Below, in pieces: positions 7,622-15,383 of a stretch of 19,958 nt of DNA. How positions within the stretch are numbered: position 1 is the stretch's first letter; the number at the start of each line of letters is the position of its first letter. Origin of the DNA: Umezawaea sp049997955 (GTDB lineage: Bacteria; Actinomycetota; Actinomycetes; Mycobacteriales; Pseudonocardiaceae); NCBI GenBank assembly GCA_049997955.1, contig JAEBDY010000036.1:1-19958 (forward strand), read 5' to 3'. The notes beneath the pieces are model-generated. The model ran no database searches. It was given only the letters and a program-made list of their open reading frames with translations, and had not been told where the DNA came from. Both the position numbers and the translations under genes were made by a program.

Positions 7622-7633
7622 TGATCGCGATCA
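7622..7633. promoter_or_regulatory. Perfect 12-bp palindrome before the transporter genes
   Basis: TGATCGCGATCA is a perfect dyad lying 12 bp after the stop of the hydrolase gene and 76 bp before the ATPase start, in the only sizeable gap between the left operon and the ABC genes. It may be an operator for a separate promoter or part of an RNA hairpin. GATCGCGATC-type palindromes are also fairly common by chance in GC-rich genomes. No protein partner is visible. Confidence 0.3.
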
Positions 7634-7708
7634 CCTCGCGGTGTCCATCCCGGCACCGCGCGATGCCGCATGCCTTCCACCCGCTCTCTTCGAAGCGAGG
7701 CGTGAGAT

Positions 7709-9259
7709 TTGACGACGATCGACGCACCGACACCGGCCTTGGCCATGCACGGGATCAGCAAGAGCTTCGGGCCGGCCCGGGTACTCACGGACGTCACGCT
7801 GGAACTGTTTCCCGCGGAGATCCACGGACTGGTGGGCCAGAACGGATCCGGGAAGTCCACGCTCATCAAGATTCTGTCCGGCCTGCACCGCCCCGACGCC
7901 GGACACGTCACGAGCCGGGGCGCACGGCACCCCCTTCCGCTGAGCGCGGCCGAACTGGACGGTCTCGGCATCGCGTTCGTCCACCAGGATTTCGGGCTCG
8001 TCGAGACGCAGTCGGTCGTGGACAACATCCGGATCGGCCGCTACCGGCCGTCGCGGTGGAGCCGCCGGGTCCGTCGCGACCACGAGGTGGGGGTGGTCTC
8101 CGAGGTGTTGGCCCGCCTGGGCGCCGACATCGATCCGCGGGCGCCGGTGGGTGCGCTGTCACCGGCCGACCGCGCCATGGTCGCGATCGCCCGTGCGTTG
8201 CAGAATCCCGCACCGGGCGGCGGTGTTCTGGTCTTCGACGAGTCGACCCAGTCACTGCCTCGCGAAGTCCTCGACGGCTTCTACCGGACCGTCGGTGAGC
8301 TGGCCGCCGCCGGCACGGCGATTCTGCTCGTCAGCCACCGGCTGGAAGAGATCATGAGTCTCACCGACCGAGTCACGGTCCTCAAAGACGGCCGGGTGGT
8401 GGCCGCAGGTGTAGCGACCGGCTTCACCTCTCGGCGCGAGATCACCCGGCTGATGCTCGGCGCGGACGTCGACACCCGGGCCATGCACGACGCCGTGCCG
8501 ACGACGCCGGGCGACGGTGGGCTGACGCTGCGCGGATTGTCCGCTGCCACCCTGCACGGCGTCGACGCCGACGTCCGGGCCGGCGAGGTCGTCGGCGTCA
8601 CCGGCGTGACCGGCTCCGGCCACGACGAACTGCCCTACGTGGTGGCTGGGCTGTCGCCCGCCCAGGGCCGAATCGGGATCGACGATCACGAGATCGTCCT
8701 CGGTCCGGCGCAGCCGCACACCCTGCTGCAGGCGGGGGTCGCCCTGGTGCCGCAGGCGCGGGTCGAGCTTGGACTGGCGCTGACCATGTCCGCCCTGGAC
8801 AACCTGTGCCTGCCGCGGCTGCGGTCGCGCAGCGGCCGGTGGCGGGTCACCCACAGCTGGCAGCAGGACGAATTCGCCTGGGTGGTCGAGCATCTCGGCA
8901 TCACCCCGGCCCGCGCAGACCTGCCGGTGGCGGCGTTCAGCGGAGGCAATCAACAGAAACTGCTGCTCGGCCGGTGGCTGGCCGCCGGCCCGCGGGTGCT
9001 CGTGCTGCACGAACCGACGCAGGCCGTCGACGTCGGCGCCCGCCACGACATCCTGCGCAGCGTCCGCGCCGCCGCCCAAGCCGGTACCGCCGTCCTGGTG
9101 GCTTCGATCGACAACGAGGACCTCGCCACCGTCTGCGACCGCGTGCTGGTGCTGCAGGACGGCGTCGTCGTCCGTGAGCTGCGGGCGCCGCTGACCGCCG
9201 ACCAGATTCTTGACGCCGTCTTCCACGCCGAGACCGCCGAACAAGGACAAGACCGATGA
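7709..9259 (+). CDS. CUT2-type ABC importer ATPase, duplicated nucleotide-binding domains
   Basis: The 516-residue protein has two fused ATPase domains as in RbsA/XylG/MglA. Domain 1: Walker A GQNGSGKST (43-51), signature region LSPAD (150-154), Walker B VLVFDE (D177, E178), H-loop LLVSHRLEE. Domain 2: degenerate Walker A around 299-305 (GVTGSGH), as usual for this family, signature FSGGNQQK (410-417), and Walker B VLVLHEPTQ with His434 where Asp is normal. The TTG start is supported by GCGAGG 8 nt upstream and by the T-T-I-D lead-in; ATG at 7745 is the alternative, 12 codons later. It powers uptake by the permease it overlaps (ATGA). CUT2 systems usually carry pentoses or autoinducer-2; here the setting suggests an aromatic or lignin-derived ligand, which is inference. 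Confidence 0.93.
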   Translation: MTTIDAPTPALAMHGISKSFGPARVLTDVTLELFPAEIHGLVGQNGSGKSTLIKILSGLHRPDAGHVTSRGARHPLPLSAAELDGLGIAFVHQDFGLVETQSVVDNIRIGRYRPSRWSRRVRRDHEVGVVSEVLARLGADIDPRAPVGALSPADRAMVAIARALQNPAPGGGVLVFDESTQSLPREVLDGFYRTVGELAAAGTAILLVSHRLEEIMSLTDRVTVLKDGRVVAAGVATGFTSRREITRLMLGADVDTRAMHDAVPTTPGDGGLTLRGLSAATLHGVDADVRAGEVVGVTGVTGSGHDELPYVVAGLSPAQGRIGIDDHEIVLGPAQPHTLLQAGVALVPQARVELGLALTMSALDNLCLPRLRSRSGRWRVTHSWQQDEFAWVVEHLGITPARADLPVAAFSGGNQQKLLLGRWLAAGPRVLVLHEPTQAVDVGARHDILRSVRAAAQAGTAVLVASIDNEDLATVCDRVLVLQDGVVVRELRAPLTADQILDAVFHAETAEQGQDR

Positions 9260-10278
9260 CCGATTCCACCGCACCCACCACGATGGCCGACGCCACGCCG
9301 CCGGCCGTCAGAGTTCCGCGAGCCTCGCGCTTCTCCGCCGCCGATCAGCTGCGCCGCTGGGCGGTCGTCCTGCTCTGGCTCGTGATGGCGGGGTTCTTCG
9401 CGGTCGCGTCGCCCGACCTGTTCCTGCGTCAAGGCACGTTCGAGATCGTTTTTGGCGCCAACGGGCAGCTGGTGTTCCTGTGCATGGCGTTGCTGTGCCC
9501 GTTCTGCGTCGGCGAGTTCGATTTCTCCGTCGCTGGAGTCATGGGCCTGACCGGGGTGACGACAACCGTGATGTACACCCAGCACGGCTGGGGCATCACC
9601 GCGTCGGTGGCGCTGGCATTGACCGCCGGCACCCTGGCCGGGGCGCTCAACGGCTTCATCGTGGTGACACTCGGCGTCGACCCGATCATCACCACCCTCG
9701 GGATGGCGACCGCGCTGCTGGGCGCCGGGTTGTGGGTCTCCGACATGACAACCGTCACCGGGCTGCCGGAATCGTTCGGCAACATCGTGACCAACCACGT
9801 TCTCGGCCTGCCGCTGTTCTTCTGGTACGGCGTCGCACTCACGTTGATCTTCGCGTACGTCCTGCACGTCACGCCGCTCGGCCGGCACATGGCGTTCGTG
9901 GGCGCCAACCGTGAAGTGGCCCGGCTCGCCGGGATCCGGGTCACGCGCATCCGGTTCGGAGCCTTCACCCTGTCCGGTCTGATCGCCGGTGTCGCCGGGA
10001 TCCTGCTGGCCGCCAACATCGGCGGCTTCGACCCCACCAGCTCCGGACCCCAACTGCTTCCGGCGCTCGCGGCGACCTTCCTCGGCACCGCGATCCTGTT
10101 CCCCGGCCGGTTCAACCCGATCGGCACCTGGGTGGCCGTGTTCTTCCTCGGGACCGGCATCGTCGGCCTCCAACTCCTCGGCCTGACCGGGTGGATCAGC
10201 GACGTGTTCTTCGGCGGCTCGCTGGTCATCGCGGTCACCGTCTCCACGCTGCTGCGACGACGCAAGGCCCACGCCTGA
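9256..10278 (+). CDS. CUT2-type ABC transporter permease (RbsC family)
   Basis: The 340-residue integral membrane protein has about nine to ten hydrophobic segments (roughly 34-52, 68-86, 88-106, 113-137, 143-160, 184-205, 235-256, 268-288, 290-312 and 316-332). The family blocks FDFSVAGVMGLTGV near 90-103 and the cytoplasmic loop TPLGRHMAFVGANREVARLA near 206-225, which contacts the ATPase (EAA-like), are present. The ATG overlaps the ATPase stop by 4 bp. RbsC-type permeases act as homodimers, which fits a single permease gene here. The N-terminal 30 residues are polar and cytosolic. Substrate specificity cannot be read from the permease. Confidence 0.93.
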   Translation: MTDSTAPTTMADATPPAVRVPRASRFSAADQLRRWAVVLLWLVMAGFFAVASPDLFLRQGTFEIVFGANGQLVFLCMALLCPFCVGEFDFSVAGVMGLTGVTTTVMYTQHGWGITASVALALTAGTLAGALNGFIVVTLGVDPIITTLGMATALLGAGLWVSDMTTVTGLPESFGNIVTNHVLGLPLFFWYGVALTLIFAYVLHVTPLGRHMAFVGANREVARLAGIRVTRIRFGAFTLSGLIAGVAGILLAANIGGFDPTSSGPQLLPALAATFLGTAILFPGRFNPIGTWVAVFFLGTGIVGLQLLGLTGWISDVFFGGSLVIAVTVSTLLRRRKAHA

Positions 10279-10324
10279 GCGCCTGCTCCACCTCATCCAT
10301 CGCAACCCTTGAAAGGAGTACTCC

Positions 10325-11482
10325 ATGTTCGGACCACATCGCCGCCGGGCGACGGCCCTGATGGCGTGCCTCAGCGCGCTGCTACTCGCCGGCGCATGCT
10401 CCGGAGCCGAGCCGGCGAACTCGTCGGCGCCTGGCGGAAACCCCACTGCCTCGGTATCCGCCGAAACCAAGGCCGCGGTCCAGGCGACTCTCGCCGTCCC
10501 CGCTGCCTTCACCGCGCCGGGCCCGGCGCTGAGCAACGTCGCGTCGGTGCGCGGCAAGAAGCTGCTCCACATCCCGATTTCCCTGCAGATCCCGTCGTTC
10601 CAATCCGTGCTGAAGGCCATGCAGGAATCGGCCGGAAAGGTCGGCATGACCGTCGAGGGCTGTGACGGCAAGTTCAACCCGGCCGGTGTCGCGGCCTGCA
10701 TCAACCAAGCCCTGGCGCAGAACGTCGACGGGGTCGTCCTGGACAACGTGCCGCTGGACATGGCCGGGCAAGGGGTCGCGCAGCTGCAGGAGGCAGGCAT
10801 CCCGATCCTGGTCGGTCAGCAGCAGGGCCAAGCCGGTGACGCGAAGCTCGCCTACCTCGCCACCGGCGGGGACGAGCTGATCGCCGACATGGCCGACTGG
10901 GTGAGCGTGGACGCGGGCGGGGCGGCCAAGGTGCTGGTCGTCCAGCAGTCCGACAGCCCGCAGCAGATCGCGTACGTGACCGACGGGCTGATGCCGCGGT
11001 TCGCGAAGTCGTGCCCAGGGTGCGTGGCCGAGGTCATCAGCGTCTCGTCCGCCCAGCTCTCCAAGCTCGGCACTCAGGTGTCCACCGCCCTGCTGAAGCG
11101 CCCGGACATCAAGTACGTCATCTCGGAGTTCGACGCGAACGTCAGCTACATCCTGCAAGGGCTGAAGAACTCGCCGAGCGGGGACAAGGTGAAAGTCGTC
11201 AGCGCCATCGGAGACATCGCCTCGCTGCAGCGGGTCAAGGAGGGGCAGCAAGCCTACGACGCGATCGGGAACTACCGGTGGGCCGGCTGGGCCCTCACCG
11301 ACCAGGCCCTGCGCATGCTGACCGGGGCGACGCCGCTGCAGCGAACGACCGGGCCGACCCGGGCCTTCGACTCCTCCAACATCGGTTCGGTGACCGTCGC
11401 CCAGGCAAGCTTCGACGACGAGTCGCTGTGGGGCGGCGACACGTACAGCAAGGTCTACCTCGGCCTGTGGGGTCTCGCATGA
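10325..11482 (+). CDS. ABC transporter substrate-binding lipoprotein (CUT2/periplasmic-binding-protein-4 type)
   Basis: The 385-residue protein starts with a basic region (HRRR), a hydrophobic core (LMACLSALLLAG) and a relaxed lipobox ending at Cys25 (LAGAC), followed by a Ser/Ala/Pro-rich tether: an exported lipoprotein. The mature part has the sugar-binding type I fold: KLLHIPISLQIPSF start, NQALAQNVDGVVLDNVPLD, IPILVGQQQG, KVLVVQQSDSPQQ, and a C-terminal domain with VVSAIGDIASLQRVKEG. AAAGGAG lies 6 nt before the ATG, the strongest ribosome binding site among the transporter genes, fitting the need for excess binding protein. It overlaps the next gene by 4 bp, which ties the transporter to the one-carbon/gallate genes. 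The ligand is unknown; a methoxylated or hydroxylated benzoate is the contextual guess. Confidence 0.92.
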   Translation: MFGPHRRRATALMACLSALLLAGACSGAEPANSSAPGGNPTASVSAETKAAVQATLAVPAAFTAPGPALSNVASVRGKKLLHIPISLQIPSFQSVLKAMQESAGKVGMTVEGCDGKFNPAGVAACINQALAQNVDGVVLDNVPLDMAGQGVAQLQEAGIPILVGQQQGQAGDAKLAYLATGGDELIADMADWVSVDAGGAAKVLVVQQSDSPQQIAYVTDGLMPRFAKSCPGCVAEVISVSSAQLSKLGTQVSTALLKRPDIKYVISEFDANVSYILQGLKNSPSGDKVKVVSAIGDIASLQRVKEGQQAYDAIGNYRWAGWALTDQALRMLTGATPLQRTTGPTRAFDSSNIGSVTVAQASFDDESLWGGDTYSKVYLGLWGLA

Positions 11483-12323
11483 GACGCACGCCGGGAACCC
11501 CGGGGATGGTGCGGCTCGTACGGAACATCGGATACGAGGTGATGCCGTTCAAGGGAACCGACAACTCCGTCCTGCGTCATGTCCCGACGTCGGTGCCGCT
11601 GACCGTCACCACCACCGAAGCCAAAGGGCTCGCGCCGACGATCGATCTCGCCGTCCGCCTGCGCCAGCGCGGATACGACGTGGCCCCGCACCTGGCGGCC
11701 AGGCTCGTCACCGACGCCGGGCATCTCGCGCGGATCGTCGAACAGCTCCGGGCGGAGGGCGTCGACCGGGTCTTCGTGATCGGCGGCGACGCAGCAGCGC
11801 CGGCAGGCAAGTACACCGACGCCCGCCTGCTCCTCGATGAACTGCGGCTGATCGGCCACCACTTTCGCGATGTCGGCATCGGCGGCTACCCGGAAGGGCA
11901 CGCGAGCATTCCGCGTCCGGCCATCGACGCGGCGGTCCACGCCAAGTCAGCCCACGCGACCCGCATCGTCACCCAGATCTGCTTCGACCCGCAGGCGACC
12001 ACTGCGTGGGCGGCCGGCCTCGCGGCGGCCGGAACCGTCCTGCCCGTCTACGCCGGGCTCCCGGGGCCGGTGAACCGTCAGAAGCTGATCCGGATCAGCG
12101 CCTCGATCGGTCTGGGCCCGTCAGCGCGTTTCCTGCACAAACAGCGCGGTTGGTGGCGGTTCCTGGTACCCGGCGCCTACGACCCGACCCGCCTGCTGCG
12201 CGGGCTCGCCGGAACCGGTGATCCCGCGGGCGGTCTGATCCGCGGCTTGCACGTCTTCACGTTCAACGAGCTGGAAGGAGCCGAGGCATGGCGTCAGCGC
12301 CTCCTCGCCCGTTGGGGGGCGGC

Positions 12324-12327
<4 letters not shown>
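11479..12327 (+). CDS. metF: Small methylenetetrahydrofolate reductase-like protein
   Basis: The 282-residue TIM-barrel protein shows dispersed MTHFR blocks: YEVMP (catalytic-type E20, compare FE-FPP in E. coli MetF), TTEAKG, APHLAAR (compare HLTC), VFVIGGDAAAP (compare ALRGD), IGGYPEGH (compare AYPEVH) and IVTQICFD (compare ITQFFFD). MTHFR is FAD-dependent and links methyl-THF with methylene-THF. In methoxy-aromatic catabolism it runs toward methylene-THF to recycle the methyl-THF made by the O-demethylase encoded at 15380. The ATG start at 11479 overlaps the binding-protein stop (ATGA), without a clear Shine-Dalgarno, suggesting translational coupling. It is divergent from housekeeping MetF, so a dedicated catabolic paralogue is likely. 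Confidence 0.78.
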
Positions 12328-13187
<860 letters not shown>

Positions 13188-13200
13188 GCAGGGGGCAGTG

Positions 13201-13476
13201 ATGGAGTTCCTGGTGCGATTCGAATCACGACCGCCAGCCGACATGCGTGCGGCGGAGCTCGATCGGTTGCGCGGGCTGGAACGGGCCCGTGCCGCCGAAC
13301 TGCGCGAAGCCGGTGTGCTGCGCCGACTCTGGCGGGTTCCGGGCACCCGTGCGGTCGTCGGGCTCTGGGAAGCCACCGACGCCACCGCCCTGCACGAGGC
13401 GCTGGCCTCGTTGCCGATGTCTCCCTGGTTCAGCGCCTCCGTGGAGGCCCTGGCCACTCACCCCCAGGAACAGTGA
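13201..13476 (+). CDS. Muconolactone delta-isomerase-like small protein
   Basis: The 91-residue protein has the CatC length and pattern: MEFLVRFESRPP start, a charged helix (RLRGLERARAAELREAGVL), the RLWRVPGTRAVVGLWEATDA block, then LHEALASLPMSPWFSASVEALATHP. CatC converts muconolactone to 3-oxoadipate enol-lactone, moving a double bond in the ortho (catechol 1,2) pathway. No ortho-pathway partner (CatA, CatB) is present. Instead it sits 12 bp after purU and overlaps ligA by 1 bp. The start has AGGGGG about 5 nt upstream. A double-bond isomerase role on 4-oxalomesaconate is an attractive inference because the usual LigU/GalD is absent; a plain CatC function or an EthD/Dabb-like role cannot be excluded. 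Confidence 0.82.
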   Translation: MEFLVRFESRPPADMRAAELDRLRGLERARAAELREAGVLRRLWRVPGTRAVVGLWEATDATALHEALASLPMSPWFSASVEALATHPQEQ

Positions 13477-13814
13477 TGCCACGCGAGACCTACGTCTTCG
13501 ACATCGCCCACGCCCAGAAGGGCATGGCGATCAACCGCCTGTGCGCCTCGTTGCGCCACGCGGAGAACCGGTCGGCGTTCACGGCCGACGAATCGGCGTA
13601 CGCCGACGGATTCGGGCTCACCGCAGCGCAGAAGGCCGCGATCCTCGACCGCGACTGGACCGCGATGCTCGAACTCGGCGGATCCATCTTCTACACGTTC
13701 AAGCTGGCCCAGCTCGACAAGCGGTCGATGCAGTACCTCGGCGGGGTCTTCAGCGGAATGACCGAGCAGGAGTTCACCCACACGATGCGCTCAGGAGGAC
13801 GGAGCTTTGGCTGA
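13476..13814 (+). CDS. ligA: Protocatechuate 4,5-dioxygenase-type alpha subunit (LigA family)
   Basis: The 112-residue all-helical protein matches the LigA small subunit: KGMAINRLCASLRHAENRSAF, the central LTAAQKAAILDRDWTAMLELGGSIFY block (a family hallmark), and a C-terminal GMTEQEFTHTMRSGGR. LigA caps the active site of the catalytic LigB subunit in the (LigA-LigB)2 enzyme. The ATG at 13476 overlaps the preceding stop (TGATG), and its own stop lies 8 bp inside ligB. Separate LigA and LigB chains point to the LigAB rather than the fused DesB/GalA architecture, so the enzyme may take protocatechuate, gallate or 3-O-methylgallate. Confidence 0.93.
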   Translation: MPRETYVFDIAHAQKGMAINRLCASLRHAENRSAFTADESAYADGFGLTAAQKAAILDRDWTAMLELGGSIFYTFKLAQLDKRSMQYLGGVFSGMTEQEFTHTMRSGGRSFG

Positions 13815-14649
13815 GATCATCTGGGGACTCGCCACATCGCACGTCCCGTCCATCGGCGCCGCGATGGACTTCGACCGGACCGACGACGAGCACTGGAAGC
13901 CGTTGTTCGACGGATACGGGCCCGCCCGCGCGTGGATGGCCGAGCACCGCCCCGACGTGGCGGTGGTGATCTACAACGACCACGGCAACGGCATCGATCT
14001 GGATGTGAACCCCACCTTCGCGATCGGCACCGCCGCCGAGTACCCCGTCGCCGACGAGGGCTGGGGGCCGCGGAACGTACCGCCGCTGGTGGGCGACTCG
14101 GCGCTCAGCGCCCACCTCGTCCGGTCGCTCGTGGACGAGGAATTCGACGTCACCACTCTGCACCGCCTGGAGGTTGATCACGGTCTTACCGTGCCGCTGT
14201 CCGTCTACTGCCCCGAACCGGGTCCGGACTGGCCCTGCCGGGTGGTGCCGGTCCTCGTGAACGTCATCCAGCACCCGCAGCCGACCGCCGCTCGCTGCCT
14301 GGCGTTCGGCGCCGCCTTGGGCCGCGCGATCCGCACCTATCCCGAGGACCTCAGGGTGGCGGTCTTCGGCACCGGGGGCATGTCACATCAGCTCGCCGGG
14401 GCCCGCGCAGGGCTCATCAACGAGCGGTTCGACCGAATGTTCCTGGACAAGGTGGAGACGGATCCGCAAGCCCTGGCGGCCATCTCCCGTGAGGAGTACG
14501 TCGAGCAGGCCGGCTCCGAAGGCATCGAACTGATCATGTGGCTGGTGATGCGGGGCGCGCTCGGCGACAGGCTGACCCGGGTCCACGAGACCTACCACGT
14601 GGCGGCGTCCAACACCGCCGCGGCGCTCGCGCTCTTCGAGGCGTCATGA
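13807..14649 (+). CDS. ligB: Type II extradiol dioxygenase catalytic subunit (LigB family; protocatechuate/gallate)
   Basis: The 280-residue protein keeps every LigB key residue by position: iron ligands H12 (ATSHVPSIG), H59 (YNDHGNG) and E241 (GSEGIELIMWL), catalytic H194 (TGGMSHQL), and H125 (VDHGLTVPL). The C-terminal MRGALGDR and HETYHVAASNTAAAL blocks are also standard. The start is TTG at 13807, preceded by AGGAGG with 8-nt spacing. It overlaps ligA by 8 bp and the next gene by 4 bp (ATGA). Known members cleave protocatechuate to 4-carboxy-2-hydroxymuconate-6-semialdehyde or gallate to 4-oxalomesaconate. As no semialdehyde dehydrogenase (LigC) or lactonase (LigI) is present, gallate is favoured as the in vivo substrate (inference). 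Confidence 0.94.
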   Translation: MAEIIWGLATSHVPSIGAAMDFDRTDDEHWKPLFDGYGPARAWMAEHRPDVAVVIYNDHGNGIDLDVNPTFAIGTAAEYPVADEGWGPRNVPPLVGDSALSAHLVRSLVDEEFDVTTLHRLEVDHGLTVPLSVYCPEPGPDWPCRVVPVLVNVIQHPQPTAARCLAFGAALGRAIRTYPEDLRVAVFGTGGMSHQLAGARAGLINERFDRMFLDKVETDPQALAAISREEYVEQAGSEGIELIMWLVMRGALGDRLTRVHETYHVAASNTAAALALFEAS

Positions 14650-15383
14650 ACATGGTTCTCCTGCACGGCGCCTGGCACGGCGGCTGGTGCTGGCGCCGGG
14701 TCGCCTCCGTGCTGCGCGCACACGGTCACGACGTCTTCACACCCACCCTCACCGGGCTCTCCGACCGCGCCCACCTGCTTCACCCCGGCGTCGGGCTGTC
14801 CACCCACGTCGAAGACGTGGTGCGCCTGCTGGAGGCCGAGGACCTGCACGACGTCGTCCTCGTCGGTCACAGCTACGCTGGCATGGTGGTGAGCGGAGTC
14901 TGCGAGCGGGTACCCGCTCGCCTTGCCCACCGGGTGCACCTCGACGCGTTTCTGCCCCGCAGCGGCGAGGCCGCCATCGATCTGCTGCCGGAGCAGATCG
15001 CGCACCACTACCACGAGTCCGTCGCGGGCGCCGGTTTCGGTTGGCTCATCCCGCCGCGTTCGCTGACGGTGCTCGGCGTGACCACCCGGACCGACCTGGA
15101 GTGGCTCACCCCGCGGCTGACACCGCATCCATGGCTCAGCTACACCGAGGCCCTCACCCTCACCGCAGCCGAGTCCGCGGTACCGGGCACCTTCGTCGAG
15201 TGCACCGACTGGATGCGCGTCTTCCAGCCCCAGGCCGAACGTGCCCGGCAACGCGGCTGGCCGGTCCGGACCGTGGCGACCGGACACGAGGCCATGGTCA
15301 CCGCCGCCACCAAACTCGCGGCGCTGCTGCACAAGATCGCCCTGCTCACTTCACCGACCGAACAACAGAAGGGCTCAGCATGA
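14646..15383 (+). CDS. Alpha/beta hydrolase (esterase type)
   Basis: The 245-residue protein has the oxyanion block LLHGAWHGGWCW (5-16), nucleophile S76 in GHSYAG, likely acid D188 (CTDWM) and catalytic H214 (TGHEAM). These are the features of the salicylate-methylesterase/EstC-like small alpha/beta hydrolases, with a cap region at about 105-175. It is cytosolic (no signal peptide). The ATG overlaps ligB and its stop overlaps ligM, so it is co-translated with the gallate genes. A role in opening methyl or other esters of gallate or syringate, or a lactone intermediate, is suggested by position only. Meta-cleavage C-C hydrolase activity is less likely because LigB-type products here need hydration and aldol cleavage instead. 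Confidence 0.88.
   Translation: MNMVLLHGAWHGGWCWRRVASVLRAHGHDVFTPTLTGLSDRAHLLHPGVGLSTHVEDVVRLLEAEDLHDVVLVGHSYAGMVVSGVCERVPARLAHRVHLDAFLPRSGEAAIDLLPEQIAHHYHESVAGAGFGWLIPPRSLTVLGVTTRTDLEWLTPRLTPHPWLSYTEALTLTAAESAVPGTFVECTDWMRVFQPQAERARQRGWPVRTVATGHEAMVTAATKLAALLHKIALLTSPTEQQKGSA

Noticed and set aside
8950..10800. 616-codon open frame on the minus strand across the transporter genes
   Set aside because: It is antisense to three clearly recognisable transporter genes, its translation is low-complexity (Gly/Asp/Arg/Glu rich) with no domain, and such frames arise from GC-rich codon bias.
13476..14649. Standard protocatechuate 4,5-cleavage pathway as the full explanation
   Set aside because: That route needs LigC (semialdehyde dehydrogenase) and LigI (pyrone hydrolase); neither is in the window, and the 4727 amidohydrolase is ACMSD-like rather than LigI-like. 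It cannot be fully excluded because the genes may be outside.
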